Below are positions 18,727 to 29,317 of a DNA stretch of 64,000 nucleotides, one piece after another. Below the pieces are notes generated by a model that saw nothing but the letters and a program-made list of their open reading frames with translations, was not told where the DNA came from and did not search any database. The first letter of the stretch is position 1. Each line of letters opens with the position of its first letter. This stretch comes from Chromatiales bacterium (GTDB lineage Bacteria; Pseudomonadota; Gammaproteobacteria; UBA6429): the NCBI GenBank assembly GCA_027076405.1, contig JALTJN010000401.1, positions 1 to 64,000 on the forward strand, written 5' to 3'. The translations under genes and the position numbers were made by a program.

Positions 18727-18840
18727 GACTTTGTTATCTTTAAATAAGTACTATATGTGCTATCTTAAACATTGTCACGCATATAATAATTGCAATATAA
18801 AATGAATATGGATATTCAGTATTTTTAGGTGGTTGTCTCA

Positions 18841-19218
18841 ATGAGTGAGCGATATTTTCGACTTGTTTTAGGTAGTGCTTTATTAATTATTGTATATTTT
18901 GATGTAAAGCTGGCGCTTTATACTTATATCGGTATTATGTTTTTCGAGGGGATTACAAATTTAAGAATCCCGACTATCATTTCCCGGTTGCGATACGAAA
19001 CTTGGCCCGTCCCCCCGGTTAATAATCATTATCGTGTTAATTTTGAAGCTGAACGAGCATTACGATTGTCAATCGGGTTTAGTTTGTTAATTAGTTATGT
19101 TTTTTTTCCTGAAATACTCTGGTTTGTTCCCTGGTTTATTGGAATTATGCTGTTATCTGCAGGGATAACAAATAATTGTCCAATGTATGCAATTTTTAAA
19201 TGGCTTGGTTTTAAATGA
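18841..19218 (+). CDS. DUF2892/YgaP-like small membrane protein
   Basis: A 125-residue protein with four hydrophobic segments and the typical C-terminal ITNNCPMYAIFKWLG motif of the DUF2892 family, whose members often occur alone or fused to rhodanese. ATG 18841 is chosen over GTG 18829 because TAGGTGG (18826-18832) is well placed for it. The stop overlaps the hybrid kinase start (ATGA), so the two are coupled; this small membrane protein may assist the kinase (inference). Confidence 0.7.
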   Translation: MSERYFRLVLGSALLIIVYFDVKLALYTYIGIMFFEGITNLRIPTIISRLRYETWPVPPVNNHYRVNFEAERALRLSIGFSLLISYVFFPEILWFVPWFIGIMLLSAGITNNCPMYAIFKWLGFK

Positions 19219-21092
19219 CGGAGACAAGGCCAGCTCCAGATGACTGGATATATCACTGGAATGCCAGTATTGCGGTAAAAATTTCTGCCGTTGTACTCTG
19301 GCTTTTGGTTATTGTTAGTATTATTTCTATTTCGGTTGTATTAAGTAATTTAAAAGAAGACTTAATAAAATTACAAAACAGTGAAGCTGATCAATTAGCA
19401 TATCATGTCGGGATTATTGCCAGCCAGTCAGATCATTCAAAAGAAAATCTGAAAAAAAATTTTAAAAAATTAATTAATGATTTTAGCTTTGATGCTTTCG
19501 ATGTAGCTTTAGGGAATAATGTTTTTAAAACAGGTTCTTTCTCAAAACAAATAAAGCAACATGTTGTTCGCAGAATAAGTTTTCATACCGAAGCAGATAA
19601 ATATCGCAATACTTATGGCTTTGGCCGCGCTGTTATTACTATTTATTCAAAACCTATTAATGAATTACTAAAAGATAAACGCAAAAATCTTATAATAATA
19701 ATTTTATTATTTTTATTGCCGTTTTCAATATCACTGACATGGATCATTAACAGAATTGTTACCAAGCCTATCAAGTATCTTGTTGAAGCGACTCAAACTA
19801 TTTCTAAAGGTAATATGGCTACCCGTTTAGAATTAAACCGGCATGATGAGTTTGGACAACTTGCCGGTTTTTTTAACGATATGCTTGATACTATAGAAAA
19901 CAAACAAACTGAATTACAGCAAGCGGTGAATGAGGCAAAATTAGCATCTATTGCAAAAAGTAACTTTCTGGCAAACATGAGTCATGAAATCAGAACACCG
20001 TTAACTGCTATTACCGGGTTTTCAAAAACATTACTGGACGAGAATATTCCTAAAGAATTACGCATTAAAGCTATCCAGTCAATTACTCGTAATGGTACTC
20101 ATTTATTGACTGTAATAAATGATATTTTGGATGTTTCCAAGATCGAAGCAAACAAACTGGACATCAATATAAATCAATTGTCTGTTTTTAAATTGTTGAT
20201 GGATGTTGAGCTTCTTGTAAAAGAACAGGCTATAAATAAAGGTTTAAATTTTAATATTGATTTTAATTTTCCATTACCGGATATGATTTGTAGCGATGAA
20301 ATTCGATTAAAACAAATACTTATTAATTTATGTAGTAATGCGGTTAAATTTACATTATCAGGAGCTGTTTCTATCGATGTCTTTTATATTAAAGCAGACA
20401 ATAAACTTTTATTTAAAATTAAAGATACAGGTATTGGAATAGAAGAAGAACAAATTAAAAACATTTTTAAACCGTTTACCCAGGCAGACTCTTCTACAAC
20501 CCGGGATTTTGGCGGCACAGGACTAGGCTTGTCTATTTCTTACCAGCTTGCAACGTTACTCGGTGGTTCTCTCTCTGTAACAAGTCAGGTAGACCGAGGC
20601 AGTTGTTTTGCTCTCAGCATTGATCCCGGAGAGGTTTCAGAGTCAGATTTTGTTAATAGCATTCCGGTTAAAGAAATTGATGAAAATCACAAAGAAAATA
20701 AAATTGTTAACAGCCTAAGTGGTCGAATATTACTTGTTGAAGATACACCTGATAGCCAGTTGTTAATTTCATATTATCTTGAAGATATGGGAGCCGAGGT
20801 GACAGCGGTTAATAATGGTCAGGAAGCAATAGATATTATTAATGAAAATGGTGCCTATGATCTCATTTTAATGGATATGCAAATGCCAGTTATGGGGGGA
20901 GTTGAAGCGGTAAAAATATTACGTGCTAGTGGATACACGGCTCCTATTGCTATGCTGACCGCGAATGCAATGAAGCAATTTGAAAATGAAAGCATTGATG
21001 CGGGGTGCGATGATTATTTAATGAAGCCTATTGATGTTATAGTCTTGCAAAGAACGGTTGAAAAATACTTGTTGAAAAAGTTAATTAAATAA
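19215..21092 (+). CDS. Hybrid sensor histidine kinase (HAMP-HisKA-HATPase-REC)
   Basis: A 625-residue membrane kinase. Transmembrane helices lie at about 20-45 and 158-178 with a short periplasmic domain between. HAMP follows (to about 232), then HisKA with phospho-acceptor FLANMSHEIRTPLTAITG, and HATPase with NLCSNAVKF, DTGIGI and GGTGLGLSIS. A receiver domain (about 494-615) has the acceptor Asp in LILMDMQMPVMGG and Lys in LMKPID. No Hpt domain or separate regulator is adjacent, so the output partner is elsewhere. It is coupled to the DUF2892 gene by a four-base overlap and followed at 12 bases by a beta-barrel gene. Confidence 0.92.
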   Translation: MTETRPAPDDWIYHWNASIAVKISAVVLWLLVIVSIISISVVLSNLKEDLIKLQNSEADQLAYHVGIIASQSDHSKENLKKNFKKLINDFSFDAFDVALGNNVFKTGSFSKQIKQHVVRRISFHTEADKYRNTYGFGRAVITIYSKPINELLKDKRKNLIIIILLFLLPFSISLTWIINRIVTKPIKYLVEATQTISKGNMATRLELNRHDEFGQLAGFFNDMLDTIENKQTELQQAVNEAKLASIAKSNFLANMSHEIRTPLTAITGFSKTLLDENIPKELRIKAIQSITRNGTHLLTVINDILDVSKIEANKLDININQLSVFKLLMDVELLVKEQAINKGLNFNIDFNFPLPDMICSDEIRLKQILINLCSNAVKFTLSGAVSIDVFYIKADNKLLFKIKDTGIGIEEEQIKNIFKPFTQADSSTTRDFGGTGLGLSISYQLATLLGGSLSVTSQVDRGSCFALSIDPGEVSESDFVNSIPVKEIDENHKENKIVNSLSGRILLVEDTPDSQLLISYYLEDMGAEVTAVNNGQEAIDIINENGAYDLILMDMQMPVMGGVEAVKILRASGYTAPIAMLTANAMKQFENESIDAGCDDYLMKPIDVIVLQRTVEKYLLKKLIK

Positions 21093-21104
21093 GGAGGTTA
21101 TATT

Positions 21105-21668
21105 ATGTCGGTTAATATTATAAAAATAATTGTTGCCACTATCCTAATATCGTTGAGCTCATTAAGTTATGCGGATGGTAGAGGCAGTGTTATTGTGAAA
21201 TCTGGTTCGTTTACCTTAGCAGAAAAAAACCAAACTATTGTTGGTGCAGTTACGTTTGATGAAACATCCGCATCTCCTTTTGCTATTGAATATGAATATA
21301 AAATGAGAGAAAACTTAAGCTGGGGCGGTGAATATATTAGTTATACCAACACCTATTCTTCAGGAGCGGGAAAAGCCAGTTTTACTCATATTATGTTTAA
21401 CATCAGAAAGTTGTTTAAAATTGCCAAACATGTCGAACCTTTTGTTGGTATTGGTGCCGGTGCGGCGACAGTTGCATTAAGTGGAATTGGTTCTGGTACA
21501 GGCGGCGGTTTTGGCTTTCAGTTAATGGGCGGGGTTAAATTTCCGTTTAATGATTTCTCGGCAGTGATAGAGTATAAAATGATTACTGCAAATCCGGATG
21601 ACAAAGCTGGTACATCGGTAAATAGTTCTGGTAGTGGTTTATTTGCGGGTATAGGTATCACGTTTTAA
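21105..21668 (+). CDS. Predicted outer-membrane beta-barrel protein
   Basis: A 187-residue protein with a signal peptide (KIIVATILISLSSLSYA|DG). Alternating hydrophobic and Gly/aromatic stretches suit an eight-stranded barrel, and the last residues LFAGIGITF give the terminal Phe used by the BAM complex. A full AAGGAGG sits at the stop codon of the upstream kinase gene, so the two are very likely co-transcribed. A role as sensor partner or porin cannot be told from sequence. Confidence 0.75.
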   Translation: MSVNIIKIIVATILISLSSLSYADGRGSVIVKSGSFTLAEKNQTIVGAVTFDETSASPFAIEYEYKMRENLSWGGEYISYTNTYSSGAGKASFTHIMFNIRKLFKIAKHVEPFVGIGAGAATVALSGIGSGTGGGFGFQLMGGVKFPFNDFSAVIEYKMITANPDDKAGTSVNSSGSGLFAGIGITF

Positions 21669-21720
21669 AAGTATACTAAACTGTTCTGGAATTTAAATAT
21701 GATTTCAGAGCAGTCTTTCC

Positions 21721-22608
21721 TTACGTTTCTATAATGTTTTTTATTTCTTCGCTTAATAAATCAGTTAGCGAAATACAGTTTGTTTCGTGAGGAATACTGT
21801 CGCTGCTGTATATATTCTTAATATTTGCATCTTTCAATGTATGCATTGCTTCTTTACTAAATAATGCGTGTGTTACCAGCACATCTACCTGTGCCGCCCC
21901 AAGTGAATAGAGTTGTATCGCTGCCTGTGCGACGGTATTTCCTGTACTAAGAACATCATCGATTAATATTACAGATTTATTTCTATAGTCCGCATCAGGA
22001 AGATGTATGTTGACATTAGAATCACTATGGCGAGTTTTTGTTGCAACCGCATAAGAAGCATGACAAATAGACGCCACTTGTTTAACCCATTGCATAGATT
22101 CTTCATCTGGACCAATCAAAAGAAAATCTTTTTGTAGTGACTTTATAAATTCGCCAAGTAATGGTGCAGCGGTTAAAATGATATTGTTGGTATTCGGTAT
22201 AACACTATCCAGATTAGCTACTCGATGCAGGTGCGGGTCAACCGTAATAAGATCATCAAATAACTCACTTAACCACTGTCCAATGATTTGTTGACTAATG
22301 GCTTCTTCTGCATGAAAAGATTTATCCTGACGCATGTAACTCAGGTACGGTACAACCAGACTGAGTTTTTGAGCTCCTTGTTGTTGTGCTGTTTTTGCTG
22401 CAAGAAATAATTCAATCAGTTTATTGTTAGGAAAATCAAGACTTAAACAAAATATAATATGTTTGTTTTTCTTTGGTGGTAAAGTTACTAAACTTTCTTT
22501 ATCAGGAAAGTGATGCACCTGAACATCGAAGCAGGGCAGGTTTAAACTCTCCGCAAGGCGTTTACCTTGCTGTTGATAGCTGGGGAAGGTATAAATTGCT
22601 GTTGTCAT
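21721..22608 (-). CDS. Ribose-phosphate pyrophosphokinase-like protein
   Basis: A 295-residue PRPP-synthetase family protein, divergent from housekeeping Prs. Key motifs survive: FPDKESLV (flexible region), PYLSYMRQDK (ATP loop RQD), TVDPHLHR, and the PRPP loop VILIDDVLSTGNT. Lys and Arg in VATKTRHSD match the catalytic flap. It starts 25 bases after the phosphorylase stop on the same strand, so the two form an operon. It may make PRPP, or act on products of the phosphorylase. Confidence 0.82.
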   Translation of the reverse strand: MTTAIYTFPSYQQQGKRLAESLNLPCFDVQVHHFPDKESLVTLPPKKNKHIIFCLSLDFPNNKLIELFLAAKTAQQQGAQKLSLVVPYLSYMRQDKSFHAEEAISQQIIGQWLSELFDDLITVDPHLHRVANLDSVIPNTNNIILTAAPLLGEFIKSLQKDFLLIGPDEESMQWVKQVASICHASYAVATKTRHSDSNVNIHLPDADYRNKSVILIDDVLSTGNTVAQAAIQLYSLGAAQVDVLVTHALFSKEAMHTLKDANIKNIYSSDSIPHETNCISLTDLLSEEIKNIIET

Positions 22609-22632
22609 AAAAAATGCCTGACTAAGTTAGAA

Positions 22633-24183
22633 TTATATTTCCATGTAGGCTTGTGTAATATCGTCCGCAGAGCCAATTTTGTAACCGTTATATTCGCTTG
22701 CCAGTGTTTGTGCAAATTTAAAATCGGCGGGAAATTCAGCATAGATTCGATATAACCGTTCACCTTTTTTTACGCTATCACCCAGTTTTTTATTAAGATC
22801 GACTCCGGCATGTTTGTCCATTGGTGCACCGGCACGCCGGGCAATTTTTGCCAGTTGAAAATTATCAATTTCGGTGACGACGCCTTTTTTATCTGCTTTT
22901 ATATCTGCATAAAGTGGAGCCGGTTCAAAATTTAATTCAATTTTTCCCTGCTCATTAATAATGTCATGCATTTTTTTTAATGCTCGACCATCTTCAAGAA
23001 TATCTCTGGCAATAGTGTAACCTTGTCCACCTCTAACATCGGGATCAAATTCCAATATACGTCCTGCAAGCCTTAAAGATTTTTGTTTTAGATCTGCCGG
23101 TGCATCTATCTGATTTTCTAAAACCTGCATAACGTCTCTGGCTTCTAGTGCCGGACCAATACCATTACCAATCGGCTGACCGCCATCAGTAATAACAACT
23201 TCAAGGTGTATGCCTAAACGGTCGCCAAGATATTCAAACATTTTTCGTAAACGCAGAGCCTGATTCATATGGCGCACTTTAGCAGTTACACCAACGGGAA
23301 TATCAATGAGCAGGTGGGTTGCACCTGCGGCCAGTTTTTTTGATAAAATTGATGCCAGCATTTGGCCTTCTGAATCAATACCAAGCGGACGTTCAACAGA
23401 AATTAAAATATCATCTGCCGGTGCCAGTTCTGCTTTACCACCCCATGCAAGACAGGCATGAGTTTTATTAACAACACGATGCATTTTTTCCGGGGTTAAA
23501 TTAACTTCTGATAAGACGGACATAGTATCTGCTGTTCCAGCCGGTGAAGTAATAGCACGACTTGATGTTTTTGGCATAAGCAAACCGTGAGCAGCAATAA
23601 TTGGCACAATGATCATTGTTGTGCGATTACCGGGGATACCACCAATACAATGTTTATCGGCTACCAGAGGTGCATCCCAGGACATGCGCTTACCTGAGGT
23701 GGTCATGGCCTGAGTAAGATATAAAATTTCTTCACGATCCAGACCGCTTTGTGCACAAGAAACAAGAAATGCAGCCATTTCCATTTTTGAATAGCGATTG
23801 TCGATAATATCTTTTGTGATGAATTGATAGTCTTCTAGTGTGAGTCTTTGCCCATTTATTTTTCGTCTAACTGCGTCCATGGAACCGGGAGGTTCGGCAT
23901 GCTCAACACAGACTAAATGCTTTTCTTCCATGTTGAGTTGATTGAATGCTTGTTCGGCCAGCCCCAACTCACCGGGAGTCACGATGTGTTCATCGTCAAC
24001 CACATTTAGAACCGCATGTATTTGTGTGCCATTTGCCTTAATGGTTATTTTGCTTAACGCCTGAAATCCTTCGGCGCGGTATAATTCACAATTTCGGTGT
24101 AAAAAAGCGACGTTTTCATGGTAGGTATCTATCGCGACGCTTTTGAGTTTTAGCATAGATTTTGATGAAGCTTTTATATTCAT
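22633..24183 (-). CDS. AMP phosphorylase / putative thymidine phosphorylase (archaeal type)
   Basis: A 516-residue enzyme of the thymidine/AMP phosphorylase family, longer than bacterial DeoA by an N-terminal domain of about 90 residues. It has the signature [34 protein letters not shown], and the C-terminal domain [15 protein letters not shown]. Archaeal members split nucleoside monophosphates with phosphate into base and ribose-1,5-bisphosphate. The operon partner is PRPP-synthetase-like, which points to nucleotide salvage rather than deoxynucleoside breakdown. The exact substrate (AMP, CMP, UMP or thymidine) is not fixed by sequence. Confidence 0.85.
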   Translation of the reverse strand: MNIKASSKSMLKLKSVAIDTYHENVAFLHRNCELYRAEGFQALSKITIKANGTQIHAVLNVVDDEHIVTPGELGLAEQAFNQLNMEEKHLVCVEHAEPPGSMDAVRRKINGQRLTLEDYQFITKDIIDNRYSKMEMAAFLVSCAQSGLDREEILYLTQAMTTSGKRMSWDAPLVADKHCIGGIPGNRTTMIIVPIIAAHGLLMPKTSSRAITSPAGTADTMSVLSEVNLTPEKMHRVVNKTHACLAWGGKAELAPADDILISVERPLGIDSEGQMLASILSKKLAAGATHLLIDIPVGVTAKVRHMNQALRLRKMFEYLGDRLGIHLEVVITDGGQPIGNGIGPALEARDVMQVLENQIDAPADLKQKSLRLAGRILEFDPDVRGGQGYTIARDILEDGRALKKMHDIINEQGKIELNFEPAPLYADIKADKKGVVTEIDNFQLAKIARRAGAPMDKHAGVDLNKKLGDSVKKGERLYRIYAEFPADFKFAQTLASEYNGYKIGSADDITQAYMEI

Positions 24184-24236
24184 ATTTTTACGTTACCACT
24201 AATGCTCTATTAATTGCTATCCCGTTGTTTTATATA

Positions 24237-24263
24237 TTATTTATAAGTATATGCTATAAATAA
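24237..24263. promoter_or_regulatory. 27-bp inverted repeat in a divergent promoter region
   Basis: TTATTTATA (24237-24245) and TATAAATAA (24255-24263) are perfect inverted copies separated by nine bases, between the divergent phosphorylase and the small gene at 24294. The position suits an operator. AT-richness raises the chance of coincidence. Confidence 0.35.
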
Positions 24264-24293
24264 CAGAGGTATACAAAAATACGGGGTCTATGA

Positions 24294-24569
24294 ATGAGTA
24301 AACCAAGTCAGCAAGAACTCGAACATGCTCTGGACAAGGCAAAACACATGCGGGAGATAGAAGATGATCCTAATTTTATTGCCAAGTCTTTGCTGAATTG
24401 TCACTTTCAGTCTACTTATTTACTTCAGGTGCTTCATGCTGCGGAGCACTATATTAATAGTGGCCTTGGAGAAAGAGAGCATACTCGTTTGATTCAGGCT
24501 ATTGCTAAAGCGCGTGATATTGATGAACGTAGTGCGAAACGGGAACATCAGGATCTTGGGTTAAGCTAA
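24294..24569 (+). CDS. Small conserved-looking protein of unknown function
   Basis: A 91-residue, charged, predicted all-helical soluble protein (MSKPSQQELEHALDKAKHMR...). I do not recognise a family. No strong Shine-Dalgarno sequence precedes the ATG (GGGGTC lies five bases upstream). Coding appearance is good: codon use resembles the neighbours and no competing frame covers it. It is divergent from the phosphorylase operon and 214 bases before aspS. Confidence 0.6.
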   Translation: MSKPSQQELEHALDKAKHMREIEDDPNFIAKSLLNCHFQSTYLLQVLHAAEHYINSGLGEREHTRLIQAIAKARDIDERSAKREHQDLGLS

Positions 24570-24783
24570 AATATTAATGATCATTGTTTTAACTCCATTT
24601 TTGCAAATGGCGGCAAATGTCATTTTTCACATGAAACGGGCTTAAGCGAATAAATGCGCTTTTATGGCTGGTTTTATCTTATTTTCCGCGTTGTTTGGTG
24701 AATTTTGCCCTGTTTTGGTTGCACTTGTGGCAGTCAATCCGTAACATTCCCGCTTTCGTTTTAACCGTTTTTAGGATTAAGAA

Positions 24784-26574
24784 ATGCGCACAAATTATTG
24801 TGGTGAAGTCACCGAATCATTGATCGATCAAGAAGTTACCGTTTGCGGTTGGGTACATCGTCGCCGAGACCATGGTGGTGTTATTTTTATTGATTTGCGT
24901 GACCGCGAAGGTCTTTTACAAGTTGTTTACGACCCCGATATTGAAGATGCATTTGCCACTGCTGAAAGTGTGCGAAATGAATATGTACTACAAGTTAAAG
25001 GACTTGTTCGCTATCGTCCTGAAGGCACTAAAAATGATAAGTTAGCGACCGGTCAGGTAGAAGTCCTGGGTAAAGAACTGACTATTTTAAATGCGGCAGA
25101 TACTCCGCCATTTATGCTGGATGTTGCCGATCACGAAGTTGCAGAAGATATTCGTTTAAAATACCGTTATATCGATTTACGCCGTGAACCGATGCAAAAG
25201 CGTCTGAAAATGCGTTCTGATATTACGCGTATTATTCGTAATTACCTCGATGACACAGGTTTTCTGGACATTGAAACTCCCATGCTAACCAAGGCAACAC
25301 CGGAAGGGGCGCGTGATTATCTAGTACCGAGCCGTACTCACGAAAACAGTTTTTTTGCCTTGCCGCAGTCACCGCAATTATTTAAACAGTTGTTAATGAT
25401 GTCAGGTATGGATCGCTATTACCAAATCGTACGTTGTTTCCGCGACGAAGATTTACGTGCTGATCGTCAGCCAGAATTCACCCAGCTGGATATTGAAACT
25501 TCATTTATTGATGAAGAAGAAATCATGTCGATGACAGAAGATATGATGCGCCAGATTTTCTCGAAAACATTGAATGTTGAATTACCGAATCCTTTCCCTC
25601 GTATGACCTATGATGAAGCCATTCGTCGTTTTGGCTCAGACAAGCCGGATATGCGTATTTCAATGGAATTAGTCGATATTGCTGATTTACTGCAAGACAT
25701 TGAATTTAAAGTTTTTTCTGGTCCGGCAAAAGATGAAAAAGGCCGTGTTGCTGCTATGCGTTTACCGCAAGGTTGTAAATTAAGTCGTAAAGATATTGAT
25801 GGTTACACTAATTTTGTTGGAATTTATGGTGCGAAGGGACTAGCTTACATCAAGGTTAATGAGTTAGCGAAAGGTGTTGAAGGTTTACAGTCACCGATTT
25901 TAAAATTCTTGCCGGATGATGCGGTTCTCGAAATTATTAAGCGTACTGGAGCTGAAGATGGTGATTTAGTCTTCTTCGGTGCCGATAAAGCAAAAATCGT
26001 AAATGAAGCATTAGGCGCACTTCGCGTGAAATTAGCAGAAGATTTAGGGCTGATGGAAGGCGAGTGGGAACCATTATGGGTAGTAGATTTCCCAATGTTT
26101 GAGTGGGATGAGGGCGGAAAACGCTGGCATGCCTTGCATCATCCATTTACCTCACCAAAAGAAAGTGATCTCGAATTACTCGAGTCTGATCCGGGTAATT
26201 GCTATTCACGTGCATACGATATGGTACTAAACGGGACAGAACTAGGTGGTGGATCTATGCGTATTTACCGTCAGGAAGTACAAAAGAACGTCTTTAAGGC
26301 ATTAGGAATTTCTGATGAAGAAGCTGAAGAAAAATTCGGGTTCTTGCTGGATGCCTTGAAATTTGGTTGTCCGCCACACGGCGGTATTGCCTTTGGTTTA
26401 GACCGCCTGGTCATGCTACTTTCAGGTGCCTCTTCAATTCGTGATGTTATGGCCTTCCCGAAAACGCAATCTGCCAGCTGTATGCTGACTCAGGCACCAT
26501 CGGCAGTCAGTGAAGCGCAGTTACGTGAATTACACATTAAATTGCGTAAACCGACCGTTGCCAAAGAAAGCTAA
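24784..26574 (+). CDS. aspS: Aspartyl-tRNA synthetase
   Basis: A 596-residue class II synthetase of the bacterial long type. It has the N-terminal OB-fold anticodon domain ([23 protein letters not shown]), motif 2 ([20 protein letters not shown]), the bacterial GAD insertion at about 290-420, and motif 3 ([13 protein letters not shown]). Length and domain order match the discriminating bacterial enzyme. It is followed by a strong terminator, so it is probably monocistronic. Confidence 0.97.
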   Translation: MRTNYCGEVTESLIDQEVTVCGWVHRRRDHGGVIFIDLRDREGLLQVVYDPDIEDAFATAESVRNEYVLQVKGLVRYRPEGTKNDKLATGQVEVLGKELTILNAADTPPFMLDVADHEVAEDIRLKYRYIDLRREPMQKRLKMRSDITRIIRNYLDDTGFLDIETPMLTKATPEGARDYLVPSRTHENSFFALPQSPQLFKQLLMMSGMDRYYQIVRCFRDEDLRADRQPEFTQLDIETSFIDEEEIMSMTEDMMRQIFSKTLNVELPNPFPRMTYDEAIRRFGSDKPDMRISMELVDIADLLQDIEFKVFSGPAKDEKGRVAAMRLPQGCKLSRKDIDGYTNFVGIYGAKGLAYIKVNELAKGVEGLQSPILKFLPDDAVLEIIKRTGAEDGDLVFFGADKAKIVNEALGALRVKLAEDLGLMEGEWEPLWVVDFPMFEWDEGGKRWHALHHPFTSPKESDLELLESDPGNCYSRAYDMVLNGTELGGGSMRIYRQEVQKNVFKALGISDEEAEEKFGFLLDALKFGCPPHGGIAFGLDRLVMLLSGASSIRDVMAFPKTQSASCMLTQAPSAVSEAQLRELHIKLRKPTVAKES

Positions 26575-26608
26575 TATCGCACAGAGCTTTAAATATGACT
26601 AATATTAA

Positions 26609-26648
26609 GGGTTAACTATGTATTTTTACGCATAGTTAGCCCTTTTTT
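26609..26648 (+). terminator. Rho-independent terminator of aspS
   Basis: GGGTTAACTATG (26609-26620) pairs with CATAGTTAGCCC (26631-26642) over 12 base pairs with one G-T, followed by a T-run from 26643. Confidence 0.9.
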
Positions 26649-26774
26649 ATTCATGAACAGCAAAATGTGACCGATATAAGAGAGAAACTCACCAAATTCA
26701 CGATATAGTGGGTTGCCAGATGAAATTAAGTTATATTTAATAAATTAGAATAATAATAAAGGAACAGTTTTTTT

Positions 26775-29309
26775 GTGAAGAAGTATTGGCGCACAGACTG
26801 GATCATTGGATTGGTAGTTATGCTAATTGGCATGCTCGCAGCTGTTACCGATCTTAATCGAGGGCTTGAGCTGACAGGTTATGATCTGGGGGTTCGCTTT
26901 TCTTCGACTAAGTCTGCTAATCAGGATGTTGTCATCATAAAAATTGATGAAGCAGCACTACAGGAAAAAGGCGGCTGGCCCTGGCCGCGAAATATTTTAG
27001 CAGAAGCAACACGAAAAATAGCCGCCGCCCGTCCGGCTGTCATTGGCTATGTCTTACCGCTAGATCGAGAGCAAAGTTCAAGTGGTCTGGAATACATTCA
27101 GGAATTAAAGAAATTAGTTGAAAAAGAATCCGGTGCAAACTATGGGCGAATTAAACGGCTGTTACGTAGTGCAGAAGCGAGCATGGATACCGACCAGATT
27201 TTTGCGAACAGTTTACATAAAGCCGGTCGGGTGGTTTTAGCCATTCCTTTTTTGGATACAAAAAAATCTGAACATCCTCCTTTTGGTTTAGCCGAACATG
27301 TCAAACGATATCGACTACTCGGTGTTCATGGCATTAGCAAAGAAAAAGCTGGTTGGAAAAACTGGTTCATTCCAGCTCCTATTTTAAGCACTGAAAAAGT
27401 TTATCCGCCGATTAAAAAACTAGTTCGTCAGGCGGGTGGCGCAGGTACGTTATACCTTGGTGTTGAAGAGTCACATATCAGAACAGAACCTTTAGTTTTA
27501 AAGTATGGTAATGACTACGTTCCTTCTTTTGTTTTAATGATGGCTGCACGAAATCGTGCTTTATCTACTCGTAGTATTAAAGTCGATTTAAAAAACCATC
27601 GTATTAGTTTAGGTCGGGAACAAATCAAGGTTGATAATAAATTACGGATTTATCCAAAGTTTTACCGTGGTAAAAAGGGACAAAGTGCTTTTCCTGAATT
27701 TTCTATTCTGGATATTCTTCAAGGAAAAGTCTCTCGTAAAGCATTGCGTAATAAAACGATTCTTATAGGGGTTACTGCTCCTCAACATGCTTTGCCGCAA
27801 GTTACACCTATTGGTGAAGTCATGCCGCCGGTACGTGTTGCGGCACAGAAAGTTTCCAGTTTATTAAATGATGAGTTATATGAAATACCGGAATGGATTT
27901 TACCTCTGCAACTCTTTATGTTGCTGGTTATCGGTTTATATTTAATGTTTTTATTACCGCGTTTCCGAATGGGAACCGGTATGGCAATAAGCAGTTTATT
28001 TTTAATTGCTATTCTAAATGTTCATTTTATTTCAATGGTATCGCAGTCAGTATGGTTACCGATGATGACGCCGTTATTTGCCTTGGTGATAGGTCATTTA
28101 ATTCTGGCAGCGAAAAAATTTGTTGATTCTCATTTAAGTGTCATTAAAGGTGAATTATCACAGGCTAACCAATTACTGGGGCAGTCCTTTCATTCACAAG
28201 GTAAACTTGATCAGGCAATGGAAGAGTATCGCAAGTGTATCGTAAACACTTCATTACTCGAACAAATGTATAACCTTGGTCTGGATTACGAACGTAAACG
28301 CCAATTTAATAAAGCCATTCCGGTTTTTGAAGCCATTCAGGAACATGCACCTAATTTTAGAGATGTGGCAGAACGCTTAACACGAAATGCAGAAGTATCT
28401 AATGCGATTGTTTTAGGTGGTAGTGGCGCAGCAAGTCCAAATGGAACTTTAGTTGTTAGTCAGTCAGGTATGGAAAAACCCATGCTGGGCCGGTATCAGA
28501 TTGATAAAGAAATTGGTCGTGGTGCAATGGGGATGGTTTACCTTGGCCATGATCCAAAGATTGGTCGTACTGTCGCAATTAAAACATTAATGCTTTCACA
28601 GGAATTTGAAGGTGACAAGCTTGTTGAAGTTAAAGATCGTTTCTTTAGAGAAGCAGAAACAGCAGGTAGATTAAATCATCCAAATATCGTTACGATTTTT
28701 GATGTGGGTGAAGACATGGACATGTCTTATATTGCAATGGATTACCTGAAAGGGATTGATTTATTAGGTTACTCTAAACAAGCTACGTTATTGCCTGCAA
28801 CAGAAGTTATGCAAATTATTATGAAAGTTGCAGATGCTCTGGATTATGCACACAAACAGAAAGTGGTGCATCGTGATATTAAGCCGGCAAATATTATTTA
28901 TGATAAAGAGACAGGTGTACTGAAAGTGACAGACTTTGGTGTTGCCTGTTTAACTGATACAAGTAAAACAAAAACCGGCACAATTTTAGGTAGTCCATCT
29001 TATATGTCACCAGAACAGCTGGCCGGTAAGCGTGTTGATGGGCGTTCCGATTTATTTTCGTTAGGTGTAACCATGTACCAACTGTTAACAGGAGAGCTTC
29101 CTTTTGTTGGTGAATCACTTGCGAGTTTGATGTACAAGATAGCGAATGAAAAACACCCCGACATTCGTATGTTTAACCCGGAGTTACCTGCATGTGTTGC
29201 TAAAATAATAAATAAAGCATTACATAAAGACATTGATAGACGTTTTCAGTCAGGTGAACAGATGGTTGGAGCTTTACGGCGATGTAAAGCACGTTTTGAA
29301 GGGAAATAA
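26775..29309 (+). CDS. CHASE2 sensor Ser/Thr protein kinase with TPR-like region
   Basis: An 844-residue membrane kinase starting with GTG. After one N-terminal helix comes an extracytoplasmic CHASE2 domain (about 30-365, with DVVIIKIDEAALQEKGGWPWPR). Three transmembrane helices follow (about 375-445), then a TPR-like stretch (LGQSFHSQGKLDQAMEEYRKC) and a C-terminal Hanks kinase (about 572-840). The kinase keeps GRGAMGMVYLG, VAIKTL, VVHRDIKPANIIYD, VTDFGVACL and YMSPEQLAG, so it looks active. It heads a four-gene module with a PP2C phosphatase and two FHA proteins. The signal sensed is unknown. Confidence 0.92.
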   Translation: MKKYWRTDWIIGLVVMLIGMLAAVTDLNRGLELTGYDLGVRFSSTKSANQDVVIIKIDEAALQEKGGWPWPRNILAEATRKIAAARPAVIGYVLPLDREQSSSGLEYIQELKKLVEKESGANYGRIKRLLRSAEASMDTDQIFANSLHKAGRVVLAIPFLDTKKSEHPPFGLAEHVKRYRLLGVHGISKEKAGWKNWFIPAPILSTEKVYPPIKKLVRQAGGAGTLYLGVEESHIRTEPLVLKYGNDYVPSFVLMMAARNRALSTRSIKVDLKNHRISLGREQIKVDNKLRIYPKFYRGKKGQSAFPEFSILDILQGKVSRKALRNKTILIGVTAPQHALPQVTPIGEVMPPVRVAAQKVSSLLNDELYEIPEWILPLQLFMLLVIGLYLMFLLPRFRMGTGMAISSLFLIAILNVHFISMVSQSVWLPMMTPLFALVIGHLILAAKKFVDSHLSVIKGELSQANQLLGQSFHSQGKLDQAMEEYRKCIVNTSLLEQMYNLGLDYERKRQFNKAIPVFEAIQEHAPNFRDVAERLTRNAEVSNAIVLGGSGAASPNGTLVVSQSGMEKPMLGRYQIDKEIGRGAMGMVYLGHDPKIGRTVAIKTLMLSQEFEGDKLVEVKDRFFREAETAGRLNHPNIVTIFDVGEDMDMSYIAMDYLKGIDLLGYSKQATLLPATEVMQIIMKVADALDYAHKQKVVHRDIKPANIIYDKETGVLKVTDFGVACLTDTSKTKTGTILGSPSYMSPEQLAGKRVDGRSDLFSLGVTMYQLLTGELPFVGESLASLMYKIANEKHPDIRMFNPELPACVAKIINKALHKDIDRRFQSGEQMVGALRRCKARFEGK

Positions 29310-29317
29310 ACGAGTTT

